Shown here in pieces: positions 25,519-34,568 of a DNA stretch of 64,000 nucleotides. Position 1 is the stretch's first letter. The number at the start of each line of letters is the position of its first letter. Where the stretch lies: the NCBI GenBank assembly GCA_017412055.1, contig JAFQOW010000041.1, positions 124,001 to 188,000 of the forward strand. Reading direction: 5' to 3'. The notes beneath the pieces were generated by a model. The model made no database searches. It saw nothing but the letters and a program-made list of their open reading frames with translations, and was not told the DNA's origin. Both the position numbers and the translations under genes were made by a program. This DNA is from Lachnospiraceae bacterium (GTDB taxonomy: Bacteria; Bacillota; Clostridia; Lachnospirales; Lachnospiraceae).

Positions 25519-25785
25519 TTACAAACGAGTAAAGTCCTTATAATACATCTTATCATCTTCGGACATTTTACTATCGTCAATAATTGTCCAGTTAGTAGAG
25601 CGCATCATTCCGTCTGCAAAACTAACTGTTAACACACCTCGGTCAATACGACAGGTGATATTTTCCTCATCCTCAAAGTCTTCTGCATAGATACGACGGT
25701 CGTTTATAACCATAATTGTCGCTTTAAATTCATCAACTGCTTTAGAGGATTCATAACTATAGTCTGAGATTTTAAAATACTCCAT
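25519..25785 (-). CDS. Hypothetical protein, 88 residues
   Basis: Not recognised. Small acidic protein starting MEYFKISDYSYESSKAVDEF, with two beta strands (ATIMVINDRRIYAEDF; ITCRIDRGVLTVSF). It is a lone minus-strand gene inserted between the two copies of the duplicated fibre module, ending at a bidirectional terminator. Confidence 0.55.
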   Translation of the reverse strand: MEYFKISDYSYESSKAVDEFKATIMVINDRRIYAEDFEDEENITCRIDRGVLTVSFADGMMRSTNWTIIDDSKMSEDDKMYYKDFTRL

Positions 25786-25852
25786 GATAATTTCTTTTAT
25801 TTAATTAGTCTATTTTAAATCATTAAAAATAAAATTAAATAATTATACGAAC

Positions 25853-27640
25853 ATGAGTAATAATTACACTTTCAAAACATCAGCTTTTAGAACTACTACT
25901 GCCGATGTTACTAAATTAAGCGTGAAAAAGGAAGGTGAATTTAATGATATTCTTGATATTATTCCATCAGTTAAAGATGGCAACAAAGATATTGACCATA
26001 ATATTCCGCCAAAAATCGAGTTTCTTGGAAAGTATGTAAATGTTGTTCCGGTAACTGATGAAAATGGTAAATTAACCACCTTACAAGTTTATATTCAAGA
26101 AAATAGAAACTATCAAGGTCTTTCTTCTTCAATGGTTACTGACCCCGCTTCTACTAAGAGTTATTGGCTCTTTGAAAATGGTGCCACCAAACCAACTGTA
26201 GCTCCTGCATGGGGTTCAAAATATGATAAATGTATCGGTACTATTATATCAAATGATACAACTACAGGGTGGGGTACTATTTCTCTTACTGTAGGCGCTC
26301 TGGGCGATGCTACCCACCATGGCACTACAAAAGGATTCTCATTACCTAATCTTGAGTCTAAGATACGTGTTACGGTATATACAAATAATGATGCAACGAC
26401 AGTAGTATCAGAAACTCCAGTAATCAACACTTCAGGAGTTTTCGCAGGTTCCACAGAAACTTCTATTACCGATGTAATTACTATTTCAGGTACAGCTAAA
26501 GTACTCGGTGATGAAGCTGCTTCTGATGGTCGTTCACCTAATACAGTTGAAGTAACAGGATTTACAGTAACAGTTAAACCACATGGCATTCTTGATGAAA
26601 CTCTTGGTGGTATGATTCGTTATCGCATCGACCTCGTTGAGGGTTCTAAAGTGACAAAAGTTTTTGAACGTGACGCTAACAACTATCTTTTCTATGGTGT
26701 TTGTGAACCTAGTACCGCTGTAACATTAACTAGTTCTAATAAAGTTGCAAAAACTCGTGTAGTTTGTGGAACAACTTATAATATTGAAGGTTGTTCAGTT
26801 GATATTCTCGCTAGTGGAGGTACCGGTTTCACTGGTGGTGCTCGTAGTAGTTTAAGTCTTTGGACATTAACTCCTAATAAAGGTACTGCTATTACTCGTG
26901 CCTATGGTGATGTATCTCATACACAAATAAATCATAAGACTGATGAAGTTTCTGATTCTAAAACAGTAACATTCACTGGTACCAATTTTGATGGTGCGTA
27001 TTCAATCACTACTAAGAAATTTAACGGAAGTGGTGACTCGTCTTCTGCTCATACTTCTTTTAGTAATGTCTTTACAAATGTATGGGCAAATCCTTCTAGT
27101 GCATCGACCTCTTTAAAAGAAAATTTCGCCGATTCTGATACAACAGTTAATGGTATTCAGGGTACTCTTCGTCTTAACTCTTCTCTTGGAACCAGCTGGA
27201 CTTGGAACGCTACTACTGATGCTAAATGCGTTCCGCAAGGAGCAGGTAATGGTAAAGGTAAATTAACCTCCGCTAATAATACCGCCGCGGTATCTCATAT
27301 ACGTAATATCTATGATAGTTCAATTAATGAAGCTAAGTCTAACTTTGATATTACTTTCGAAACCGCCACAACATGGACAGATTGGACTAAAGTACAAGTT
27401 CTTTGCGCTATTAAGAGCAACCCTAATGTTTGGTATGCAATTAACCAAAAGGCTGATACATATACTTCAGATAGTACACTTGGTATTGCAACAAATAATA
27501 TAACTAATAGTACTACAACATTTAACTGTTCATTCCCGACTGGTATTAATACACCAGGAAAAGACGGTATTTATATTAAAATAGTAATTCCTAGTGGTAG
27601 TTCTGCTGCAGTTTACCCATATTCAGTAACCTTTAAATAA
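25853..27640 (+). CDS. Fibre/adhesin protein A2, 595 residues
   Basis: Paralogue of the 20387 product by N-terminus (NYTFKTSAFRTTTADV; EFLGKYVNVVP) and overall beta-rich, Thr/Ser-rich layout, but much diverged. It is followed 8 bases later by the B2 partner, giving the same A-B order as 20387-22262. Codon choice is less biased than in A1. It probably forms an alternative or additional adhesin. Confidence 0.6.
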   Translation: MSNNYTFKTSAFRTTTADVTKLSVKKEGEFNDILDIIPSVKDGNKDIDHNIPPKIEFLGKYVNVVPVTDENGKLTTLQVYIQENRNYQGLSSSMVTDPASTKSYWLFENGATKPTVAPAWGSKYDKCIGTIISNDTTTGWGTISLTVGALGDATHHGTTKGFSLPNLESKIRVTVYTNNDATTVVSETPVINTSGVFAGSTETSITDVITISGTAKVLGDEAASDGRSPNTVEVTGFTVTVKPHGILDETLGGMIRYRIDLVEGSKVTKVFERDANNYLFYGVCEPSTAVTLTSSNKVAKTRVVCGTTYNIEGCSVDILASGGTGFTGGARSSLSLWTLTPNKGTAITRAYGDVSHTQINHKTDEVSDSKTVTFTGTNFDGAYSITTKKFNGSGDSSSAHTSFSNVFTNVWANPSSASTSLKENFADSDTTVNGIQGTLRLNSSLGTSWTWNATTDAKCVPQGAGNGKGKLTSANNTAAVSHIRNIYDSSINEAKSNFDITFETATTWTDWTKVQVLCAIKSNPNVWYAINQKADTYTSDSTLGIATNNITNSTTTFNCSFPTGINTPGKDGIYIKIVIPSGSSAAVYPYSVTFK

Positions 27641-27648
27641 TTAAAAAT

Positions 27649-29484
27649 ATGCCTACATTTGACGAACTTTACAAATATCACTCTTTCTCTAAAGCTCCTG
27701 CTGCAGCTGGCTTGACGACTGGGCAGAGCGTTAATAAAGCAGGTCATACAGTAGCTGCTAAAGATGTATGGGCTTTTGATGTTCCATATATGTTTAAAGT
27801 TAATAATTTAAGTGACCTTAACTCTAAAAGTCCTAAATTAAATGACTTAGCCTACGTCGGCGCCGTAAAGAAATATTGCCAATTTGATGGTACATCATGG
27901 GTAGATATTACCTCATCCATTGAGTCTGAAGTATTAAAAAATGCTGATGGAAAAGATGTTCTTAAATTCCATAAAGGTCTACTTGAACCACTTGATAACG
28001 ATAATAATGCAGGTGTAACTTCTAATGGTCAGGCATATCGCTTCTTTGTTGATGGTAAGCCAGTTCAACGTTGGGTTGCATCCACTGACTGCATTGATGA
28101 AACAGGTTTCCCATCACTTGGCTATAATGTAATTGTTATCAAAAATGATACAGATACTCTTCTTGATGGTACTGACTTCTTTGCAGACTATTATGGAGGT
28201 ACTATTTTCTTCGCTTCTGGTCAAAATGCTTCAACAGAATTTGAAATTTCTTGTTTTGAATACGTTGGCAAATATGTAAATGAAGAACTTGGTGGTAATT
28301 TAGTAGATAATCGCGGTCTTGATACTACAGAAAACGACCTTTGGGGTCGAAAGGTAGTTAAAACAACTGAATTTACTCGTGTTGGACACGATTGGCTTTC
28401 TGCAACAGCTCTTCCAGAAAATTGGAAAGAAGGAGTTGTTAAAGTTGTTAATAATAAAACATATAACAGCGATAAATCAGTCGTTACTAATATTGAAACT
28501 GATTGCATTAAAGATGGTTCTGGGCTCTTTAAAGATAGTGGGTTGACATATTTTAATGGCAGTTTAGATAATTTAGTAAAAGGAAATGAAATGTTTGCTA
28601 ACTCTCCTGTTACTTCATTTAATATAGACTTACCAAAATTGCAAGAAGGCGAAAAAATGTTTAAGGGAACTTCATTAACTGATTTAGTTAATATGGCATT
28701 GCCTTCTTTATTATATGGAAATGAAATGTTTGCTAATACTTCTAATTTATTAGCTTTAACTACTAGTACTCCGATGCTTTTTGAAGGTAAAAATATGTTT
28801 GCAAACTCTTCAATTTACTCTATTAGTAGTGTTTTCCCATATCTTTATAATGGTAGAGACATGTTTGCCAACTCTAATATATCAACTATTAATTGCACAT
28901 TCCCTGCTTTAATTGATGGTTTAGGTATGTTTGAAAATACATCATTATCTCTATCCTCAATGTATAATTTAGCACATTCAATTCCATTTATTAATGAAGT
29001 ATCTTATGATGATAGTGGTAATGAATACTATGTATGGGAGCAAGGTGGTCACTTTACCTTTATAACTCCTACATGGAATACCTCAACTAATGATATTAAA
29101 CATATAAATCGAAAAGTAGAGATTAAATCAGAGGGTGCAGGTATTATTGTAATTACATGGAAAGATTTTAGTGGTTTGTCTGATACTGATAAATTAGTTA
29201 TCTACAGAGAATTCTTTAAACTTATAAACTTAAAGGGGTGGACTATATTAACTAACCTTTATTGTAATAGTTTAGAAGACCAAACTGCGCCAGAAGGTAT
29301 ATATGTTAAAACAGTAGAAGCATCTGAAGAGTATGCTACTCATACAGATGGATCTGGAAATTATATAAAACTCTATAGTGCTCCGGTTCTTTTAAGTCCT
29401 ACCAATGGTTTCACCACTGAATGGCCACATTATGATACTTTAGAAGAAGCTGAAACTGCATTAAACTTAACTCGATTAAATTAA
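27649..29484 (+). CDS. Fibre/adhesin protein B2 with leucine-rich repeats, 611 residues
   Basis: N-terminal 230 residues are paralogous to the 22262 product. Unlike B1 it has no Ala-rich rod: residues about 295-440 are a compact run of six to seven BspA-like repeats, each of the form PxLxxGxxMFANSxIxxF, about 21-23 residues long. A C-terminal region follows with LKGWTILTN and ATHTDGSGNYIKL, shared with B1. It should present a leucine-rich tip for binding a host surface ligand. Confidence 0.65.
   Translation: MPTFDELYKYHSFSKAPAAAGLTTGQSVNKAGHTVAAKDVWAFDVPYMFKVNNLSDLNSKSPKLNDLAYVGAVKKYCQFDGTSWVDITSSIESEVLKNADGKDVLKFHKGLLEPLDNDNNAGVTSNGQAYRFFVDGKPVQRWVASTDCIDETGFPSLGYNVIVIKNDTDTLLDGTDFFADYYGGTIFFASGQNASTEFEISCFEYVGKYVNEELGGNLVDNRGLDTTENDLWGRKVVKTTEFTRVGHDWLSATALPENWKEGVVKVVNNKTYNSDKSVVTNIETDCIKDGSGLFKDSGLTYFNGSLDNLVKGNEMFANSPVTSFNIDLPKLQEGEKMFKGTSLTDLVNMALPSLLYGNEMFANTSNLLALTTSTPMLFEGKNMFANSSIYSISSVFPYLYNGRDMFANSNISTINCTFPALIDGLGMFENTSLSLSSMYNLAHSIPFINEVSYDDSGNEYYVWEQGGHFTFITPTWNTSTNDIKHINRKVEIKSEGAGIIVITWKDFSGLSDTDKLVIYREFFKLINLKGWTILTNLYCNSLEDQTAPEGIYVKTVEASEEYATHTDGSGNYIKLYSAPVLLSPTNGFTTEWPHYDTLEEAETALNLTRLN
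28555..28970 (+). repeat. BspA-like leucine-rich repeats
   Basis: Six to seven coding units of about 63-69 bases with ATGTTTGC(T/A)AA (MFAN) as the most constant core. Confidence 0.7.
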
Positions 29485-29496
29485 TCTTATTAATAT

Positions 29497-29533
29497 AAAA
29501 AATTAAGCCCCGGAAAACCGGGGCTTAATTTTT
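29497..29533. terminator. Bidirectional intrinsic terminator
   Basis: Stem AATTAAGCCCCGG / CCGGGGCTTAATT with AAAA loop and flanking A/T runs, between convergent genes. Confidence 0.9.
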
Positions 29534-29545
29534 ATTTGTTTAAAA

Positions 29546-29899
29546 TTAGTGCATTTTTAAAAGGTAGATAAACTTATTTGCTAGATTATTAAAATCATCT
29601 ACCAATGACTCCAGCTCAGGTCTATTAGCATATTTTGCTAAAGCAGTCGAAAGGTCATCAAAAGCTCTTTCAAAAATTAAAACTATATCTTCATCAGCAT
29701 CGGGCATTTCAAATGCAACTGATACACTTTGAAATGATTTCGGGTCGTTAACACCAATGCATGATTCAATAAATTCATCAACTTTATCAGAAAACTCTTC
29801 GTGTGCTTCATCTAAAATCTTGTGATGTGCATAAGATTTAGTAAGCCAATGCATTGTTTTTAACGTATTAAGAAATATAAAGAACGGACCAAAGTTCAT
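29546..29899 (-). CDS. Small helical protein resembling Dps/ferritin-like phage proteins
   Basis: 117 residues, all helical. The pattern LNTLKTMHWLTKSYAHHKIL, followed by DEAHEEFSDKVDEFIESCIG, resembles small Dps/ferritin-like phage proteins (hhWxTxSYAxHxxLDE..DxxDxFxE). Whether a metal centre exists is unclear. It is a single gene on the minus strand between fibre genes, with a late-type box. Confidence 0.45.
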   Translation of the reverse strand: MNFGPFFIFLNTLKTMHWLTKSYAHHKILDEAHEEFSDKVDEFIESCIGVNDPKSFQSVSVAFEMPDADEDIVLIFERAFDDLSTALAKYANRPELESLVDDFNNLANKFIYLLKMH

Positions 29900-29906
29900 G
29901 TATGTT

Positions 29907-29914
29907 TATTTATT
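29907..29914 (-). promoter_or_regulatory. Late-promoter-like box (AATAAATA)
   Basis: GAATAAATA on the minus strand, 7 bases before the ATG at 29899. Confidence 0.4.
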
Positions 29915-29949
29915 CTTAATTTATTGCATGTATATTAAATATTTTAAGC

Positions 29950-30576
29950 ATGGGTTATTACTATAAGGACAAATATTCTTCTTTATTAAGTTTCGATAAT
30001 AATGAAGGTAAAACTACTTCATTCTACCCCGAAGGTATTATCATTATTAATAACGAAGAAATAGATTTAGATTTTACTGATTACGTTCAGACTCAGGCAG
30101 TAAACAATATTTTAGAAGAAGCCCATACAGAAGAAGACGAAAATAAACCAAAAGTTGTATTAACTGAGCGTAATACAAATATGTTGTTAGAGGCAGCAGG
30201 TTTCGATGTTAAAGACTGTTTATTTAAAGTAGTCATAAATTACAAAGATGGCACAATTGATACGTTGACTAGACCATCTATGGTCAGCGATAAATCATGG
30301 TTAAGAACTAAACACAAATTTAATTTTTCTAATGAAAATTATTTTAATTTAGACCCTGAAAAAGTATTTGAGTGGCCAACATTGGATATTACTCTATATA
30401 ATTTATATGGATTTAATTCTACTATAAAAGTTCCATTTTCGCTTAAAAAATCTTCTTATAATCAAACTGGTATCAGATTAAAACTTATCAGTGCAAATAT
30501 TAGAAATGATAATAAAGTAGCATATACATTTTTAGATTTAAATACTAATCAAATAATTTTAACTTCTAGTAAGTAA
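29950..30576 (+). CDS. Probable virion protein, 208 residues
   Basis: Not recognised. Beta-rich with an acidic insert around residue 60 (EEAHTEEDENKPK) and strands such as YKDGTIDTLTRPSMV. It lies upstream of a fibre-like gene on the same strand and is likely part of the appendage cluster. Confidence 0.5.
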   Translation: MGYYYKDKYSSLLSFDNNEGKTTSFYPEGIIIINNEEIDLDFTDYVQTQAVNNILEEAHTEEDENKPKVVLTERNTNMLLEAAGFDVKDCLFKVVINYKDGTIDTLTRPSMVSDKSWLRTKHKFNFSNENYFNLDPEKVFEWPTLDITLYNLYGFNSTIKVPFSLKKSSYNQTGIRLKLISANIRNDNKVAYTFLDLNTNQIILTSSK

Positions 30577-30591
30577 TCGCATAATTATTAT

Positions 30592-31008
30592 ATGCGAAAT
30601 CATAATGTAAGCGAATTTAGTGGAGACATTAAAGCTGCTATTAAAAACGGTAATTTTAATTCTATTATATTATTTCCCGAAATCACTAGTGATTTAACTA
30701 AATTTTTAGATACATTCGAAGATAAAAAAGAAATTAGTGAAAATCAAATTTTAATTAAAACTCGCTCACCTTTTAGAATTGGGTTAATTAGATTTAATTT
30801 GCTTTATTTTAAAAATGTATTAACTAAAAAAATTGGTTATAGCTTTAATAAAGAAAATTTTGAAAATCTTATTCAAGAACTTTGTAAAACTCATAAAAAT
30901 AAAATTATTCTCTTTCCGTTTTCCAATCAGTTTACTCAATTCAGAAAAGAAATAGAAACTATTTTAGAAAAAAATGTGCGAGATACTAAGATAGTTGTTT
31001 TAAATTAA
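30592..31008 (+). CDS. Hypothetical protein, 138 residues
   Basis: Not recognised. Lys/Ile/Phe-rich, mixed alpha/beta (NFNSIILFPEI; KNKIILFPFSNQF). It sits between two structural-type genes with spacers of 15 and 9 bases, so it is probably co-transcribed with them. Confidence 0.55.
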   Translation: MRNHNVSEFSGDIKAAIKNGNFNSIILFPEITSDLTKFLDTFEDKKEISENQILIKTRSPFRIGLIRFNLLYFKNVLTKKIGYSFNKENFENLIQELCKTHKNKIILFPFSNQFTQFRKEIETILEKNVRDTKIVVLN

Positions 31009-31017
31009 ATATTTTAT

Positions 31018-32124
31018 ATGGCAAGAATCCAAGATCCAAGAAATGAAAAAGGTATTCCTTTAATAACGGAAACAACCTTTAATGAACATACAGATATTTT
31101 TAATGCACATGTTAAAAATTATGAAGAACATGTTGAAAACTTTAATACGCATGTAGATAATTTTAATAATCATGTCGGTGATTCTAGCCATATAACTGAT
31201 AGCGAACGTACTAAATGGAATAGTGCTATATATACTATTTCTGAAAGTAATTATATAGATATTTCAGATGATGATTCTAACACTATTTCAGTTACAAATA
31301 TTGCAGAATCTATCTCTGATAATACTTCTGATTCATTAGTTACCGAAGGCTCACTTATCAAATATGCAGATGATACAAAAGATGAAAATGGAGAGATTAT
31401 AGAACAAGGTCTATTAACTAAATGGCATATAGAAAATGAATATTTCCATATGCAAAAATCAGTAGCTGATGGCCTTAAATCTTTTAATTTAGATAATTAT
31501 GGAGTTGGTGATACATGTAAAGGCGTTATCATGAAATTGCCATATCTTAGTAAAATAAAATCTATTTCATTAGTAGCTGTAACTGCTAGCGAATATAATC
31601 AACCAATTCCAGAAAAGGCTATGGTTTGGAGTAATTATCGTTTAAAAATAGTAGATACCTTGTCAGGAGAAGTCTTAGCAACATCTGAAATCGGCAAAAA
31701 TGCAGACTATATAACTAATAGCGCAAGCAAAGGATACCCTATTGGACAATTTGATTTCTTAGATATAAATCAGATTTATTGTGATGCTGAAAGAGAGTAT
31801 CAAATATTATTTGTAAATGAGGCAGGTGAAACAGCTAATATAGAATTGGCTTATGCTAATGGTAATGGCAATTATTCTACATATGAAAACTATACATTTG
31901 GTGAGTTATCACCAAATGTAATATTACCAGATGGAACTATTAAGGAGCACCCGCCAACTTTCTCAGTAGCAGGTCAAACAGCTGTAGAATGTAAAGGATA
32001 TGCATGCGACTTCGCAGTAGATACAGTAAAAAGTGAAGAACTTACTCATCTTTCAAAGCAAATAGGTGAACTTAAAAATTATATCGCTTACATGGGTGCT
32101 TATATTAATCAATTAAACAGCTAA
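31018..32124 (+). CDS. Short tail-fibre-like protein, 368 residues
   Basis: N-terminal helical spacer with repeated His-containing heptads (FNAHVKNYEEHVENFNTHV), then HITDSERTKWNSA, a motif found near the base of many phage fibres and adhesins. The C-terminal 200 residues form a beta-rich domain (ITNSASKGYPIGQFDFLD; YQILFVNEAGE). It ends in a helix (LSKQIGELKNYIAYMGAYI), which could trimerise. The operon ends at the terminator that follows. Confidence 0.65.
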   Translation: MARIQDPRNEKGIPLITETTFNEHTDIFNAHVKNYEEHVENFNTHVDNFNNHVGDSSHITDSERTKWNSAIYTISESNYIDISDDDSNTISVTNIAESISDNTSDSLVTEGSLIKYADDTKDENGEIIEQGLLTKWHIENEYFHMQKSVADGLKSFNLDNYGVGDTCKGVIMKLPYLSKIKSISLVAVTASEYNQPIPEKAMVWSNYRLKIVDTLSGEVLATSEIGKNADYITNSASKGYPIGQFDFLDINQIYCDAEREYQILFVNEAGETANIELAYANGNGNYSTYENYTFGELSPNVILPDGTIKEHPPTFSVAGQTAVECKGYACDFAVDTVKSEELTHLSKQIGELKNYIAYMGAYINQLNS

Positions 32125-32149
32125 AGTTTAAAATTAAGTAATTTACTTT

Positions 32150-32182
32150 AAAGGAGTTTGATTATTTCAGACTCCTTTTTGC
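32150..32182 (+). terminator. Intrinsic terminator
   Basis: Stem AAAGGAGTTTGA / TCAGACTCCTTT (one G-T pair) followed by TTTTTG. Confidence 0.8.
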
Positions 32183-32189
32183 TTTTTTA

Positions 32190-32248
32190 TGCTCAGAACA
32201 TTATCAAAATTAAATTATATTTTATAAAATTTCTCAGATAACTGAGCA
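32190..32248 (+). promoter_or_regulatory. Probable nrdD promoter region flanked by inverted repeat
   Basis: TGCTCAG (32190-32196) and CTGAGCA (32242-32248) bracket an AT-rich stretch containing CAGAAC and TATAA-like sequences. It could be an operator or fold as an RNA stem; the nrdD ATG follows at 32267. Confidence 0.35.
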
Positions 32249-32266
32249 TTTAAATAAACTATTATT

Positions 32267-34189
32267 ATGGTAAAAGGAACTCTTATTAATTGTAGCGATA
32301 CAGTAAATGAATATGTAAATCGAGAGGACTGGCGAATTAAAGCGAATGCTAATAGTTCTTTTTCGGCAGCAGGTCTTGTAAACAATCTTGCAGGTAAAGT
32401 AATTGCAAACTGGTGGCTTGATGAGGTATATTCACCTGCGGAAGGTATGGCACACCGTGAGGGTGATTATCATATTCATGACTTGGATGTTTGCGGAGCG
32501 TATTGTTGTGGACATGATCTTCAGAAGCTTCTTCAAGAAGGTTTTAATGGTGTAATCTCCCGAGTAGGTGCGAAACCTCCTAAGCACTTCCGTGAAGCAC
32601 TTTATCAGATGGCCAACTATCTTGGAATTTTGCAAGCAGAATGGGCTGGTGCGCAGGCATTTTCTTCATTTGATACCCTTCTTGCTCCTTATGTATTCTA
32701 TGATATGATGATTGAAGGTATCGACGAAAAGGCTATCCGTAAGGCTATTGTAAACTTTGTATATAATCTTAATGTTCCTTCTCGTTGGGGTCAGTCACCT
32801 TTCACTAATATTACTATTGACTGGACAGTTCCTAGTGTTCTTAAGGACTTAGTGCCAATGCGTGGTGATGTTCCATACTTTGTAGGTATCTATAATAATT
32901 CTCTGAAGGAAAAGATTGAAGCTGCTAAACAGAGTACTGTAGGTGAGTCTAAGTATCTTAAGTTTATTAATGAGATTCGTGCACGCCTTAATGACTTTGA
33001 ATCTGATGATGAAATGCTTATGTATTCTCTTACTTATAAGAATTTCCAGAAGGAGATGGATATTATTAATCGTTGCTTCTATCAGGTAATGTCTGACGGT
33101 GATAAGGATGGGCAGCCATTTACTTTCCCGATTCCTACTATTAATATTACTGAGGACTTCGATTGGGATAATCCTAACTGTGAATATCTCTTTGAAAATA
33201 CAGCAAAGTATGGTCATTCATATTTCCAAAACTTTATCGGTTCTCAGTATCTTCGTGACGAAAATAGTAAACTAACTGTTAAGGACCCGAATGCTTATAG
33301 TCCTAACGATTTGCGTTCCATGTGTTGTCGTCTTCAGCTTGATAAAAAGGCGCTTCGTAAGCGCGGTGGTGGTCTTTTCGGTTCAGACTCACAGACTGGT
33401 TCTATTGGTGTAGTTACTATTAATATGGCTCGTCTCGGGTATCTTTATAAGGGTGATTTTGAAGGTATGAAGAAACGTTTGAAGGAACTTTGTGATATGG
33501 CTTCTTCTACTCTTGAAAAGAAGCGCAAGAAAGTAGTTGAGCTTAATGAAATGGGTCTTTTCCCATATACTCGTCGTTATATTAATACCTTTGATACTTT
33601 CTTCTCTACTATAGGTGTTAATGGTATGAATGAGATGATTCGTAACTTTACGAATGATGAATATGATATTGCGGATTCTCGCGGTCAACAAATGGCTAAG
33701 GAACTTCTTGATTTTATAAATGTGCAGCTTTTGCGCTATCAGGATGAGACCGGCAATCTTTATAATCTTGAGGCAACTCCTGCGGAAGGTACAACTTATC
33801 GATTCGCTCGTGAAGATGCAAAGCGTTTTGATGATATTATTCAGGCCGGTTATGAGGATGCTCCGTATTATACTAACTCTTCTCAGCTTCCCGTTGACTT
33901 TTCAGCTGACCCGTTTGCGGTTCTTGAGCTTCAGGATGACCTTCAGAAGAAATATACCGGTGGTACTGTTCTTCATCTTTATATGAATGAACGTGTTTCT
34001 TCCCCTGAGGTATGTAAGCAGTTGGTTAAGAAGGTGTTGACTAATTATCGTCTTCCTTATATTTCCATAACTCCTTCATTCTCAGTATGTCCGAAGCATG
34101 GATACATCAGCGGTGACCATGAATTCTGTCCGCTTTGTGATAAAGAAATCATGTTAAAGCACGCTGACGAATTGGATTTTAATAAGTGA
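32267..34189 (+). CDS. nrdD: Anaerobic ribonucleotide reductase NrdD, lacking its glycyl-radical domain
   Basis: 640 residues. It reduces ribonucleoside triphosphates without oxygen. Visible landmarks: HIHDLD and CCGHDLQ near residues 70-87, SQTGSIGVVTINMARLGY, GVNGMNEM, and a C-terminal zinc site CPKHGYISGDHEFCPLC. The frame stops about 15 residues after this zinc site, at LDFNK, without the RVxGY glycyl-radical motif required for activity. That motif is instead encoded by the small gene at 34309-34476. The activase NrdG is encoded nearby at 35778-36500. The enzyme implies growth under anaerobic conditions. Confidence 0.9.
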   Translation: MVKGTLINCSDTVNEYVNREDWRIKANANSSFSAAGLVNNLAGKVIANWWLDEVYSPAEGMAHREGDYHIHDLDVCGAYCCGHDLQKLLQEGFNGVISRVGAKPPKHFREALYQMANYLGILQAEWAGAQAFSSFDTLLAPYVFYDMMIEGIDEKAIRKAIVNFVYNLNVPSRWGQSPFTNITIDWTVPSVLKDLVPMRGDVPYFVGIYNNSLKEKIEAAKQSTVGESKYLKFINEIRARLNDFESDDEMLMYSLTYKNFQKEMDIINRCFYQVMSDGDKDGQPFTFPIPTINITEDFDWDNPNCEYLFENTAKYGHSYFQNFIGSQYLRDENSKLTVKDPNAYSPNDLRSMCCRLQLDKKALRKRGGGLFGSDSQTGSIGVVTINMARLGYLYKGDFEGMKKRLKELCDMASSTLEKKRKKVVELNEMGLFPYTRRYINTFDTFFSTIGVNGMNEMIRNFTNDEYDIADSRGQQMAKELLDFINVQLLRYQDETGNLYNLEATPAEGTTYRFAREDAKRFDDIIQAGYEDAPYYTNSSQLPVDFSADPFAVLELQDDLQKKYTGGTVLHLYMNERVSSPEVCKQLVKKVLTNYRLPYISITPSFSVCPKHGYISGDHEFCPLCDKEIMLKHADELDFNK

Positions 34190-34212
34190 AAATTTTTTAA
34201 AAATATTTTTAA

Positions 34213-34255
34213 GGCAGTAAGCCATTGAAACTAAACTCAATGGCTTGATTTTGCC
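34213..34255 (+). other. Hairpin in the 119-base gap of split nrdD
   Basis: Perfect stem AAGCCATTGA (34219-34228) / TCAATGGCTT (34237-34246), possibly extended by GGCA/TGCC. No T-run follows, so it is not a clear terminator. The whole gap (34190-34308) is too short for a group I intron. Confidence 0.6.
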
Positions 34256-34308
34256 AAAAATCATAGCAAATTTCAGTCAAATACTAAAAAGTAAATACTT
34301 TTACAATT

Positions 34309-34476
34309 ATGAGTCGAAACGAGTTATTAAACAAATACAGAAACGAACGTACGGTATGTGAATCATATAGCCGTGTAATGGGATATATCAGAAATAAGAA
34401 TTCTTTCAATACCGGTAAGCAGTCAGAAGCAGCAGAAAGAGTTTATTTCACTGAATCATGTGCTTGCGGACATTGA
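34309..34476 (+). CDS. Stand-alone glycyl-radical domain of NrdD, 55 residues
   Basis: A short frame with its own ATG, 119 bases after the nrdD stop. Residues 20-43 read YSRVMGYIR, then FNTGKQSEAAER: the glycyl-radical end of NrdD (consensus YSRVxGYxRPxxxWNxGKxxEFxxR). The radical glycine would be Gly25. A CxC near the end (CACGH) is unusual. By analogy with GrcA/YfiD, which supplies a separate glycyl radical to pyruvate formate-lyase, this peptide should dock in the NrdD active site and be activated by NrdG. Confidence 0.8.
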   Translation: MSRNELLNKYRNERTVCESYSRVMGYIRNKNSFNTGKQSEAAERVYFTESCACGH

Positions 34477-34503
34477 TATTAAATTATAGTTACGTGTTTA
34501 TAG

Positions 34504-34532
34504 GGCCGGAATAAATCCGGCCTAAACTTTTT
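34504..34532 (+). terminator. Intrinsic terminator
   Basis: Stem GGCCGGA (34504-34510) / TCCGGCC (34516-34522) then a run of T, closing the nrdD unit. Confidence 0.85.
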
Positions 34533-34536
34533 TATA

Positions 34537-34550
34537 TTCAGAACTATAAT
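34537..34550 (+). promoter_or_regulatory. TTCAGAAC/TATAAT promoter-like element
   Basis: TTCAGAAC directly abuts TATAAT after a terminator, upstream of the ATG at 34569. It shares words with the elements at 7926 and 44638, but the 5-base gap is missing, so this is a weaker match. Confidence 0.3.
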
Positions 34551-34568
34551 AAAAAGAAATTATATATT

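Noticed and set aside
34190-34308. Group I intron or intein splitting nrdD
   Set aside because: The gap is only 119 bases, with no room for an intron core, and the downstream piece has its own ATG. A separate gene is the simpler reading.
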